Part shown: positions 1 to 5,578 of the stretch, one piece after another
How positions within the stretch are numbered: the stretch's first letter is position 1
How the letters are laid out: every line of letters begins with the position of its first letter
From: an uncultured Planctomycetaceae bacterium
GTDB taxonomy: Bacteria > Planctomycetota > Planctomycetia > Pirellulales > Pirellulaceae
Direction of reading: 5' to 3'
Assembly: GCA_903921945.1 (NCBI GenBank)
Contig: CAIXSC010000912.1
Span: 1 to 5,578 of the forward strand
DNA length: 5,578 nucleotides
Made by a program: the position numbers and the translations under genes
The notes under the pieces: model-generated
Database searches by the model: none
Seen by the model: only the letters and a program-made list of their open reading frames with translations
What the model was told of the DNA's origin: nothing

Positions 1-51
1 AACTCACAACTCACAACTCGCAACCCGAAACTCGAAACGCCCAACCCGTCA
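1..51. repeat. Degenerate 7-8-bp tandem repeat at left edge
   Basis: The first 50 or so bases are built from imperfect units of the form AACTCAC, AACTCAC, AACTCGC, AACCCG, AAACTCG, AAACGCCC, AACCCGTC. The array ends at the stop codon of the 910-residue protein gene and is cut by the window edge, so its full length is unknown. It has no coding potential and no clear dyad symmetry, so it is not a terminator by itself. It resembles in style the low-complexity spacer DNA elsewhere in this window. Function unknown. Confidence 0.6.
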
Positions 52-2784
52 CTAATCCCCTCCGACCTCGAGCGTGCGGCCGGCGAGCGATAGCCGGACG
101 TACTCGAACTGCCAGACGCTGGTTTCGGCCGAGTCGGCGGAGGGAGGTTCGCCGTCGGATGGCGGGAACATGGGCGGACCGGTAGGCGGCCGGCCGACTT
201 GCGGCGCGCCGGGAGTTCCGGGCATTCGCGGCATTCCGGGCGGGACCTTCATCGCCCCGCCAACTCCGGCCCGCGGAGCCCCGTCATCGGAATCGCCGTC
301 CACACCGCTGACCGAAAAAATCAGCCGCACGCCGCCTTGGGGATCGAGCGTCAGGTCGTCCGCTTCGAGCGGGCATTCGATGACGCCGTTGACGTTGGGA
401 TATTCGCGGATCTTGCGGGGCGTCGCGCCGCTGAATTCCCAGACGGTCACCGTTCGCGATGGCACGTTTCCACGCAGCGTGAGCAGTCCGCGTTCCAACC
501 GCGCTGGCAAAACTTGATCGGGCAGTTGGAAACGCAAGGCGATTTCGCTGGCTCTGGTGAGTTCGCGGACCCATTTGCCCGTGCGGGCATCGAACGCGGT
601 GGAGATCCCGGCGCGGCCGGGGATGGCGGTGATTCGCAGGAATGGCGGCGGCACTTCGAATGGCTGGCCCGGGTCGGTTCGCTCGATCTCCAACGGCAAG
701 ACGTTTAGCGCCGTGCTGCGGGTTTCGAAACCGGCGGGAAACCGAGCTCCGTCCGCGAGCGATTCGCTCCAAAACGCCAGCGAGGGACCGATCGGGAACG
801 TTGTCGAATCGGCCGGATCGAACAGTTTTCGCATCACACTTTGGCGCCGCCGCTGTTCGTCGGACAACAGCGATTCGCCGCTGTATTCGTCCGCCGCCAG
901 CACATCCCCTGAGCTTGCGCGGAACTGGCCGCCGCGATCGACTTTCACCGCCATCGCGGTTGCGGCCGGGTTCAGCAAGGCGAAATCGCTCGCTTGGAGC
1001 AATTCGCCAGCTTCAAACCTGCCTTCCAGACCGTTGGGCCCGAACCGCCCTCGCGCGCCGACATGCGACCGCAGCGGCCGCACCGCCAGTTCGGTCGCCA
1101 GTCCTACACTGCCCGCCTTGACGCTCGCGTTTTGTGTCTCCATGCCGTCGACGTCGGTCCAGACCAAACGGCGGATGTTCGCGTCGTCCGCCGGGTCGGG
1201 GAGCAGCCACGTGCGTTCGACGCCGCTAAAGGTGACCTCGCGGGACTGCGGATCGTAGATCGCCGCCAGTCCATCAACCCGCGCTTCGTTGGACTGCGGA
1301 ATGTGCGAGACCAACTGGGCGTGGGCCAATGTGGGTGGCACCCCGGTCGAATTGGCGATGCCAAGGATGACGAAGAGCACAGCGGCCGGAAGCGTCACGG
1401 CGGGCACGACCCAGGCGAGCCGATCGAGTCGATTGATTCGGAAGAGCCAGAGACCGGCCGCGAGCAACCCCGTGCAGTAAATGGCCAAGATGAACGTCGC
1501 CAGTCCACGCGACGGCACCGAATAGCCTATCTGCTGCTCCAACGCGTTTTGGAAAACACGCGGACTCGGGCGGCCATCTCGGACTTGGAAAAACCGGAAC
1601 ATCATCGCTTTGAGCGCCTGGGTCGGCTTAGGCTCGAATTCCGCCCGCCACCCGCGCGGGGCGAGTGTCGTGAGCAGCACTTCGCCTTCGCCATAGGGTA
1701 CTCGCACGGCCGCCGGCCAGCCGTCGATACGGCTAGGCACGTCGGTCGCGCTGGTCACCACACGAATCAAGTCGACCGGCTCTTCGTACTCGCACTGTTC
1801 CTCCACCGCGGCCCCGGTGCTCGGGTCGCGGGAGACCAGCGTGTAACGATCCAACGGAACGCGGTCGATCTGCTGAATGTCCACGGCATTGCCGAGCAAC
1901 GTCGAAATGGTTTCGGGCGCGACACGATCAAGCGTGATCCAGAGCCGTCCGCCAGCTCGTAGCCACGCGCGAATGGCGGATTGACCGGCCGCATCGTTTT
2001 GGATGCGATCGGCGGTCAGCACCATGTTGTCGTACATCCGCAGGATTTCCGCCCAGGGTGGCAGGAAATCAAGGTCGATCTGCGTCACGTTCACCGACAG
2101 TCCGCTGGACGTGCGCGCCAACCCCATGGTCGCCGCGACATCGTCGTCCAAGTAAAGTTCCGAGGCTTTCTCCGCGCCGAGCGGCGGCTTGCGGTAATAG
2201 GCGGCCGTCTTCACCGGATCGGTGTCGATGGCCATCAACATCTCCTCGGTCAGCGTCTCCCCCTGGCGCCGCTGCAGCAATTCCCGGCCATTGGCCACTT
2301 CCAACCGCGAGGTCCGCACGGTGGCTTGTCCCCTGCCCGCGACGATGGCGTTGGGCAGGAAAAACGGTATCCAGTCGTACCGACGCGAATTCGCGGGCAC
2401 CCACATCCGCCGCGCATATTGACGTCCCGGCTGCTGGTCGAAAAACATCGCCAGCATCGCCTCGCCATCCTGGTCGCTCTGGTTCGACGCCGCCATCCCC
2501 GCCACCGTCCAAGCTTCAGGCCGATGCCGTCGCGCGAACGCCAAACTGGCCGACGCTACAATCGGCGCGTCGGTCGTCGTCGACGCGGCCGACGATCCGG
2601 ATCGAGCCGCCGCCTCAGGCGGCGCAGGCGACTCGGGTGGGGCGGGCGAGTCGGACCGCGTGGTTGAGTCGGACCGCGCGGGCTGAGCAAAGCATGCCTT
2701 GACCGTTGGCGAGTATGCCGAGGGATCGGCGTGGATGGTTACCGCCACGGCGATGAGAAGCAGGGCGGTCCGTCGCCTCGCCAT
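52..2784 (-). CDS. Exported two-helix membrane protein of unknown function (910 aa)
   Basis: I do not recognise a named family. The chosen start gives a signal peptide (basic MARRR, hydrophobic residues 6-18, likely cleavage after IHA at 19). An upstream in-frame ATG at 2883 would add 33 Cys-rich residues that look non-coding; neither start has a clear Shine-Dalgarno. Residues 35-72 are a Ser/Pro/Ala-rich linker. Residues 90-385 form an alpha/beta domain; the stretch 255-290, with 'AIRAWLRAGGRLWITLD' (270-286), and 'YGEGEVLL' at 364-371 resemble GATase1-like (DUF4350-type) folds. No Cys nucleophile is evident, so an enzyme activity is doubtful. Transmembrane helices lie at about 429-448 and 457-477, joined by a basic loop (RINRLDR), which places both large domains outside the inner membrane. 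The C-terminal domain (about 480-835) is beta-rich. A Gly/Pro/Met-rich collagen-like stretch (845-880) precedes a last strand ending EVGGD. The gene is 355 bp downstream of the ceramidase-like gene. The reading frame is secure; the function is not known. Confidence 0.85.
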   Translation of the reverse strand: MARRRTALLLIAVAVTIHADPSAYSPTVKACFAQPARSDSTTRSDSPAPPESPAPPEAAARSGSSAASTTTDAPIVASASLAFARRHRPEAWTVAGMAASNQSDQDGEAMLAMFFDQQPGRQYARRMWVPANSRRYDWIPFFLPNAIVAGRGQATVRTSRLEVANGRELLQRRQGETLTEEMLMAIDTDPVKTAAYYRKPPLGAEKASELYLDDDVAATMGLARTSSGLSVNVTQIDLDFLPPWAEILRMYDNMVLTADRIQNDAAGQSAIRAWLRAGGRLWITLDRVAPETISTLLGNAVDIQQIDRVPLDRYTLVSRDPSTGAAVEEQCEYEEPVDLIRVVTSATDVPSRIDGWPAAVRVPYGEGEVLLTTLAPRGWRAEFEPKPTQALKAMMFRFFQVRDGRPSPRVFQNALEQQIGYSVPSRGLATFILAIYCTGLLAAGLWLFRINRLDRLAWVVPAVTLPAAVLFVILGIANSTGVPPTLAHAQLVSHIPQSNEARVDGLAAIYDPQSREVTFSGVERTWLLPDPADDANIRRLVWTDVDGMETQNASVKAGSVGLATELAVRPLRSHVGARGRFGPNGLEGRFEAGELLQASDFALLNPAATAMAVKVDRGGQFRASSGDVLAADEYSGESLLSDEQRRRQSVMRKLFDPADSTTFPIGPSLAFWSESLADGARFPAGFETRSTALNVLPLEIERTDPGQPFEVPPPFLRITAIPGRAGISTAFDARTGKWVRELTRASEIALRFQLPDQVLPARLERGLLTLRGNVPSRTVTVWEFSGATPRKIREYPNVNGVIECPLEADDLTLDPQGGVRLIFSVSGVDGDSDDGAPRAGVGGAMKVPPGMPRMPGTPGAPQVGRPPTGPPMFPPSDGEPPSADSAETSVWQFEYVRLSLAGRTLEVGGD

Positions 2785-2923
2785 TGGGAGACAGCGGCAC
2801 AGCGCCGGCTGTAAACAGGCGGAAATGGAGCAACAAGTCGCGGATTGCACGCAAAATACTCCCGGCACCGAAGAGAGGCTCATACGTTAGCGACCAAGGC
2901 TCCGCCATGCAATTCGCCACCCA

Positions 2924-2963
2924 GGGAACCAGAAATGGGAAATGGGAACCAGTAATCGGAACT
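2924..2963. repeat. Tandem duplication of a 20-bp unit
   Basis: Two adjacent 20-bp copies, 2924-2943 and 2944-2963, each begin GGGAACCAG and agree at 17 of 20 positions. Each copy also contains a shorter internal echo (AATGGGAA or AATCGGAA), so the base period may be nearer 10 bp. It lies in non-coding DNA and has no visible role. Confidence 0.7.
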
Positions 2964-2994
2964 GATAACGCGACGACCAACCTTTCACATGCAG

Positions 2995-3020
2995 GCGAGG
3001 CCTCGGAGCCGAGACCTCGC
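2995..3020 (-). terminator. Strong 12-bp stem-loop, possible terminator or palindromic element
   Basis: Inverted arms at 2995-3006 (GCGAGGCCTCGG) and 3009-3020 (CCGAGACCTCGC) are separated by two bases. Read on the minus strand the single mismatch becomes a G-U wobble, so the minus-strand RNA could pair along the whole 12-bp arm, with the loop opening a pair or so. It lies 120 nt past the stop of the ceramidase-like gene and before the next gene, which fits a transcription end. No U-tract follows (the next bases are CTGCATGTG), so it is not a standard Rho-independent terminator. It could instead be a palindromic repeat or an RNA-stabilising hairpin. Confidence 0.35.
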
Positions 3021-3088
3021 GAGATCGGAAGCCCGCCCAATTCCGGCATCCTGGCGTCCAGCACTCGTAATCATGAGCCATCGGAACG

Positions 3089-3110
3089 AAGGCGGCGCTC
3101 TGCCTGCCTT
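3089..3110 (-). terminator. Weak stem-loop just after the ceramidase-like gene
   Basis: On the minus strand AAGGC pairs with GCCTT, then a one-base bulge, then GGC pairs with GCC around a five-base loop. It starts 30 nt past the TAG stop at 3140-3142. The base after the stem is C and only scattered U residues follow. Position suggests a role in ending or protecting the transcript, but the structure is modest and may be chance in GC-rich DNA. Confidence 0.22.
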
Positions 3111-3139
3111 GCGAGGTTGGTCATCGAATGGCGGTGGGC

Positions 3140-4699
3140 CTACGGTTTGGGCGGGGCCGGCGCGGATGTCGGTAGCCGCGTCGGCATTGGCGTCGTGGGT
3201 CGATCGGCTTCACGACCGCGAGTTTCCCGTTCCCGCGTCGCCTTTTCCAAATCTTCACGGCGGACAATATCTTTGGGATGTTTGGAAAACGACTCAAACA
3301 CGTCGCCCACGACGCGATCGGCAAGCTTGCCGAGTTCACGCAGGATCAGCGGTTCGGCTTCCGGGGCGAGCTTCGACATGTTCGGTTCGTAACCGCCTAC
3401 GAGGTGCGCTTCAGCGGTCGCGATATAGCCGATGTTGCCGTTCGCGTAGCCCACGACGATCGGGGTCGCTCGATCGGCGATCGCCGCCTCCAGCCGCAAA
3501 CCGTACTCGACCATCGGTTCGCCGGGCATAGTCAACAACAGGTAGGGACCGATCTTCATCGCTTGCAATTCGGCGGTAACCGGTCCCTCCTTGCCGGGCA
3601 ACTCCAGGGTCGAACTGGCCACTTTGATCGCGTAATAGTTGGCACGCTCGCGAAGGTGCTCGCGTGTCATGCTTAACGCCAGCGAACGCACGACAGCGCC
3701 GCCCAAGTCGCGTCCCGCCCATTGGATGTCGGCTTCATCGGCGCAGCGGTAAGGAAACCCGGGCAGATTTGGCCGAATGTCACCCGCGCACCCCTGCAGG
3801 AACATCGAGCTGGTTTGATTGCCGTAGATCAGTTCGACAAACGTTTGCGCTTCCCCCGGAAAGTCGGCGCTCATTTTTGGAAACCCCTTGGGGAAGGGCT
3901 GAGAACCGTTGTCGCCCCACGTGAAGAAACAGGGATGGCAGACGGCGTGCATGAGCACCGCCACCGGCGTCAGCGACCGGCCGTCATCGAACCGCAGCAC
4001 CTTCACGCGGGGATCGTTCGGTCCGGCCGGATTGAGACGCAGCACGGCCCGGCCGTCGATCGTCTTGCGTCGATTGATTCCAAACCCAATCCGGTCCTCG
4101 CCATATCCCACGGTGACCGTTCGCAGCGAGTTGGCCGCCTGCTTGGCGGCCGCCCCCAGTTTGTCGATCAAGGCACGCGCCCACACCGGGTTTTCGGTAT
4201 AGCCCGGCCCCGAATGGTTATGCGACGCGGCGATCAGGATGTGTCCAGCCGGCACGCCCGCTTCTCGTTCAATCCGCTCCCGCGCCGCCGCAACCATCGG
4301 CTCCCAAGCGCCGATCGTGTCGAGCGTCACGATGGCGGCCCGAGTCGAACCGTCATCGAGCACCAGGACGCCGGCTCGCAACGGATCGCGCACGCCGGTC
4401 ACCTTCCGAGTGTGCCCGATGATCGGCATGTCCACCACATTGGGCGGCGTGATGTCCACTTTCGCCACGCCCGCCTTGAGATTCGAACGAACCGCGAACT
4501 GCCCGTCGCTCGTGACGCCGTCCACCAGCGCTTGAGCCGGTGCTTGAGCCAATGCTTGAGTTGGCGATTGAGCCGGCGTTTGGGTTAGCGCCTTGGTTGG
4601 CGATTGGGCGACGACCGGCGGGAGGCCTGGATTCTGGGAAAACAAGGCTGTGGCGCAGAGCACGCCTAGGAGTGTCCAACGGAATCGGGGCGGGCGCAT
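3140..4699 (-). CDS. Exported neutral/alkaline ceramidase-like protein (519 aa), catalytic Ser replaced by Arg
   Basis: This belongs to the neutral/alkaline non-lysosomal ceramidase N-terminal family (PF04734 type), zinc amidases that in true ceramidases split ceramide into sphingosine and fatty acid. A signal peptide covers residues 1-31 (hydrophobic 9-20, cleavage probably after VVA), then an Ala/Gln/Pro/Thr repeat linker (about 33-58). The domain starts near 'AGVAKVDITPP' (76-86). Metal-site motifs by comparison with the family: HNHSGPGY (160-167), HAVCHP (251-256), PGEP with Glu394, and GYIATAEAHLVGGYE (424-438). The active-site block, GDVSPN in Pseudomonas ceramidase, reads GDIRPN here (306-311), so the nucleophile is Arg309 and ceramide hydrolysis is doubtful. 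At 519 residues it lacks the C-terminal domain of classical ceramidases (650 or more residues) and ends in a charged then Pro-rich tail (481-519). The start is set by AAGGAG seven bases upstream and the signal peptide. An in-frame ATG at 4867 would add 56 residues that run into rnpB and is rejected. The true substrate is unknown. Confidence 0.9.
   Translation of the reverse strand: MRPPRFRWTLLGVLCATALFSQNPGLPPVVAQSPTKALTQTPAQSPTQALAQAPAQALVDGVTSDGQFAVRSNLKAGVAKVDITPPNVVDMPIIGHTRKVTGVRDPLRAGVLVLDDGSTRAAIVTLDTIGAWEPMVAAARERIEREAGVPAGHILIAASHNHSGPGYTENPVWARALIDKLGAAAKQAANSLRTVTVGYGEDRIGFGINRRKTIDGRAVLRLNPAGPNDPRVKVLRFDDGRSLTPVAVLMHAVCHPCFFTWGDNGSQPFPKGFPKMSADFPGEAQTFVELIYGNQTSSMFLQGCAGDIRPNLPGFPYRCADEADIQWAGRDLGGAVVRSLALSMTREHLRERANYYAIKVASSTLELPGKEGPVTAELQAMKIGPYLLLTMPGEPMVEYGLRLEAAIADRATPIVVGYANGNIGYIATAEAHLVGGYEPNMSKLAPEAEPLILRELGKLADRVVGDVFESFSKHPKDIVRREDLEKATRERETRGREADRPTTPMPTRLPTSAPAPPKP
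4530..4613. repeat. 12-bp tandem repeat inside the ceramidase-like gene
   Basis: About seven imperfect 12-bp units run through 4530-4613. On the plus strand they read GCTTGAGCCGGT, GCTTGAGCCAAT, GCTTGAGTTGGC, GATTGAGCCGGC, GTTTGGGTTAGC, GCCTTGGTTGGC, GATTGGGCGACG. Because the unit is four codons the frame is kept, and the protein shows a four-residue period (AQSP, TQTP, AQAP, TQAL, AQAL) forming the flexible linker after the signal peptide. Units on the right are more diverged, suggesting newer duplications on the left side. Copy number may vary between strains. Confidence 0.8.
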
Positions 4700-4706
4700 C
4701 GCGCAT

Positions 4707-4712
4707 CTCCTT
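4707..4712 (-). promoter_or_regulatory. Shine-Dalgarno site that fixes the ceramidase-like start
   Basis: AAGGAG on the minus strand is seven bases from the ATG at 4699. A second ATG lies between them (GAGATGCGCGATG) but is in another frame and too close to the site. This supports the 519-residue product over the longer reading frame that begins at 4867. Confidence 0.8.
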
Positions 4713-4749
4713 GCGTCAAACGGGGGTCGGGACGGTGAAAGCCGGCCCA

Positions 4750-4758
4750 AGGATAGCA
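4750..4758 (-). promoter_or_regulatory. Possible extended -10 element for the ceramidase-like gene
   Basis: The minus strand reads TGC-TATCCT, a TGn extended -10 with four of six matches to TATAAT. No recognisable -35 lies 17 bases upstream. Transcription would begin near 4743, giving a leader of about 44 nt before the ATG. It overlaps the small hairpin at 4756-4772. Weak evidence; read-through from rnpB is the alternative. Confidence 0.25.
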
Positions 4759-4772
4759 GAACTTGTTTCTGC
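4756..4772 (-). other. Small perfect hairpin between rnpB and the ceramidase-like gene
   Basis: On the minus strand GCAGAA, five loop bases (ACAAG), then TTCTGC form a perfect 6-bp stem about 40 nt beyond the rnpB 3' end. No U-run follows, so it is not a standard terminator. A run of five U does occur just upstream (4784-4780), but the only stem before it is three pairs (GCG/CGC). It may be an operator-like dyad, a processing signal, or chance. Confidence 0.25.
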
Positions 4773-4813
4773 ACGCGGGAAAAAGCGTTCCGTTCGCGGA
4801 GAAGTCGCAGAGC

Positions 4814-5235
<422 letters not shown>

Positions 5236-5249
5236 ACCCCGCATCACGA

Positions 5250-5278
5250 AACCTACCGGCGATCCGGCCGCCTGTCGA
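5250..5278 (-). promoter_or_regulatory. Probable sigma-70-type promoter of rnpB
   Basis: The minus strand has TCGACA (5278-5273, five of six matches to TTGACA), a 17-base spacer, and TAGGTT (5255-5250, three of six matches to TATAAT). A start 6-8 bases downstream would fall near 5244-5242, a few bases before the P1 helix at 5235, which is where an RNase P RNA transcript is expected to begin. Correct placement carries more weight than the weak -10. Confidence 0.45.
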
Positions 5279-5307
5279 GCCGCCGAGTTAGCGAGCCGCA
5301 AAGTTAT
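5276..5307. repeat. Two-copy 16-bp direct repeat at the rnpB promoter
   Basis: CGAGCCGCCGAGTTAG (5276-5291) is followed directly by CGAGCCGCAAAGTTAT (5292-5307), 13 of 16 identical, and a third partial copy begins CGAGCC at 5308. The first copy overlaps the outer end of the proposed -35. It could be a regulator site or simple local duplication. Confidence 0.45.
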
Positions 5308-5529
5308 CGAGCCCGTTCACGAAACCGGCCGCTCGCGCCGAGCCAGCTCATCGATCAAATCCAAAACACCGAGTTCTATTGGGCGGTCATGATCTCGATG
5401 GTCATCGGTGGGACTCGGGATTAGGAATGGAAGGACGAAGCATGGGAAAGTTGGCAACGTTGGTATCGGAGCGAATGGCATCGATTACAAAACCGTTCGC
5501 GCGAGAAAAATGCATGACACAACACTTTG

Positions 5530-5566
5530 TTTTTTTAACCACGGATCACACAGAATATCACGGATA
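5530..5566. repeat. Fragment of a dispersed 'ACCACGGAT...CACGGAT' repeat
   Basis: A run of seven T (5530-5536) leads into AACCACGGAT, CACACAGAAT, ATCACGGAT, three related units of about 9-10 bp. From memory, non-coding repeats built of CACGGAT/CACAGAT units behind a T-run recur in many genomes of planctomycetes, verrucomicrobia and some other phyla; I could not verify copy number here. The A/T-rich start contrasts with the GC-rich genes. The repeat may continue past the window edge. Confidence 0.6.
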
Positions 5567-5578
5567 GGCAGAATGCTC

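Larger units (their letters stand above)
2785..3139. other. 355-bp intergenic spacer between the two protein genes
   Basis: No credible gene is present; the reading frames crossing it are short, Arg/Cys-rich and lack family features. It holds two stem-loops on the minus strand after the ceramidase-like stop (3089-3110 and 2995-3020) and a 20-bp tandem duplication (2924-2963). It must also contain any promoter for the 910-residue protein. On the minus strand the best weak match is TTGCAT, 17 bases, TAACGT around 2914-2886, but it fits only seven of twelve consensus positions, so I do not call it. Confidence 0.6.
5236..5578. other. 343-bp non-coding stretch upstream of rnpB
   Basis: No gene is supported here. 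It contains the probable rnpB promoter, a 16-bp direct repeat beside it, and a dispersed-repeat fragment at the right edge. A 41-codon plus-strand frame (ATG at 5442, with AAGGA six to seven bases upstream) exists but ends inside the repeat and has no recognisable features, so it is not called. Another plus-strand frame ending at 5421 encodes a short hydrophobic tail with no start codon; it may be a decayed gene remnant. Confidence 0.55.

Noticed and set aside
1..51. CRISPR array
   Set aside because: Units are 6-8 bp and degenerate, without conserved repeats of 25-40 bp or unique spacers, and no cas gene is present.
994..1962. Plus-strand reading frame of 322 codons
   Set aside because: Antisense shadow of the 910-residue protein gene, Arg/His-rich with no signal, domain or ribosome site.
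2782..2883. Longer start for the 910-residue protein at 2883
   Set aside because: The extra 33 residues are rich in Cys and Ser, put the signal peptide in the interior, and have no Shine-Dalgarno.
3722..4588. Plus-strand reading frame of 288 codons
   Set aside because: Antisense to the ceramidase-like gene, whose conserved motifs prove the minus-strand frame; the composition is Arg/His-rich.
4690..4699. Lipoprotein signal (Cys15) in the ceramidase-like protein
   Set aside because: The residue before Cys is Leu in LGVLC, which does not fit a lipobox; an ordinary signal peptidase site after VVA fits better.
4780..4800. Rho-independent terminator after rnpB at the U5 run
   Set aside because: The stem before the U-run is only three base pairs (GCG/CGC) with a seven-base loop, too weak to call.
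5442..5567. 41-codon plus-strand frame with an AAGGA site before its ATG
   Set aside because: Its last third is encoded by the dispersed repeat, and the sequence shows no domain, helix or signal.

Overview
The window reads as chromosomal DNA of a GC-rich bacterium, most likely a planctomycete. This is inferred from three things: a ceramidase-fold secreted protein of the short type common in that group, a large exported two-helix protein with a proline/glycine-rich tail, and degenerate short-unit repeats in the non-coding DNA, including an 'ACCACGGAT...CACGGAT' type at the right edge. No 16S rRNA or tRNA is present to fix the taxon.

Every gene I can support lies on the minus strand, so the functional order runs right to left. 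(1) 5578-5236 is a non-coding stretch with a dispersed-repeat fragment at the edge and a plausible sigma-70-like promoter next to the RNA gene. (2) 5235-4814 is rnpB, the RNase P catalytic RNA. It has all the conserved bacterial type A blocks and a perfect 11-bp terminal P1 helix. (3) 4699-3140 encodes an exported 519-residue protein of the neutral/alkaline ceramidase N-terminal family. It keeps the metal-site motifs but has Arg where ceramidases have the essential Ser. It starts 114 bp after rnpB with a good Shine-Dalgarno. (4) 3139-2785 is a 355-bp spacer with two stem-loops and a 20-bp tandem duplication. (5) 2784-52 encodes an exported 910-residue protein with two central transmembrane helices and large domains on either side, which I do not recognise by name. 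(6) 51-1 is a degenerate 7-8-bp repeat running off the left edge.

The two proteins may be transcribed in one direction from rnpB onwards, but the spacers are too long to call an operon and nothing ties their functions together. RNase P matures tRNA 5' ends in the cytoplasm, whereas both proteins are predicted to act outside the inner membrane. Both carry low-complexity linkers just after the signal peptide and a proline-rich segment near the C terminus.

I did not find a convincing new biological system. The points most worth a second look are the Ser-to-Arg change in the ceramidase-like protein, the false N-terminal extension of that gene into rnpB, and the short-unit degenerate repeats that recur in non-coding segments.
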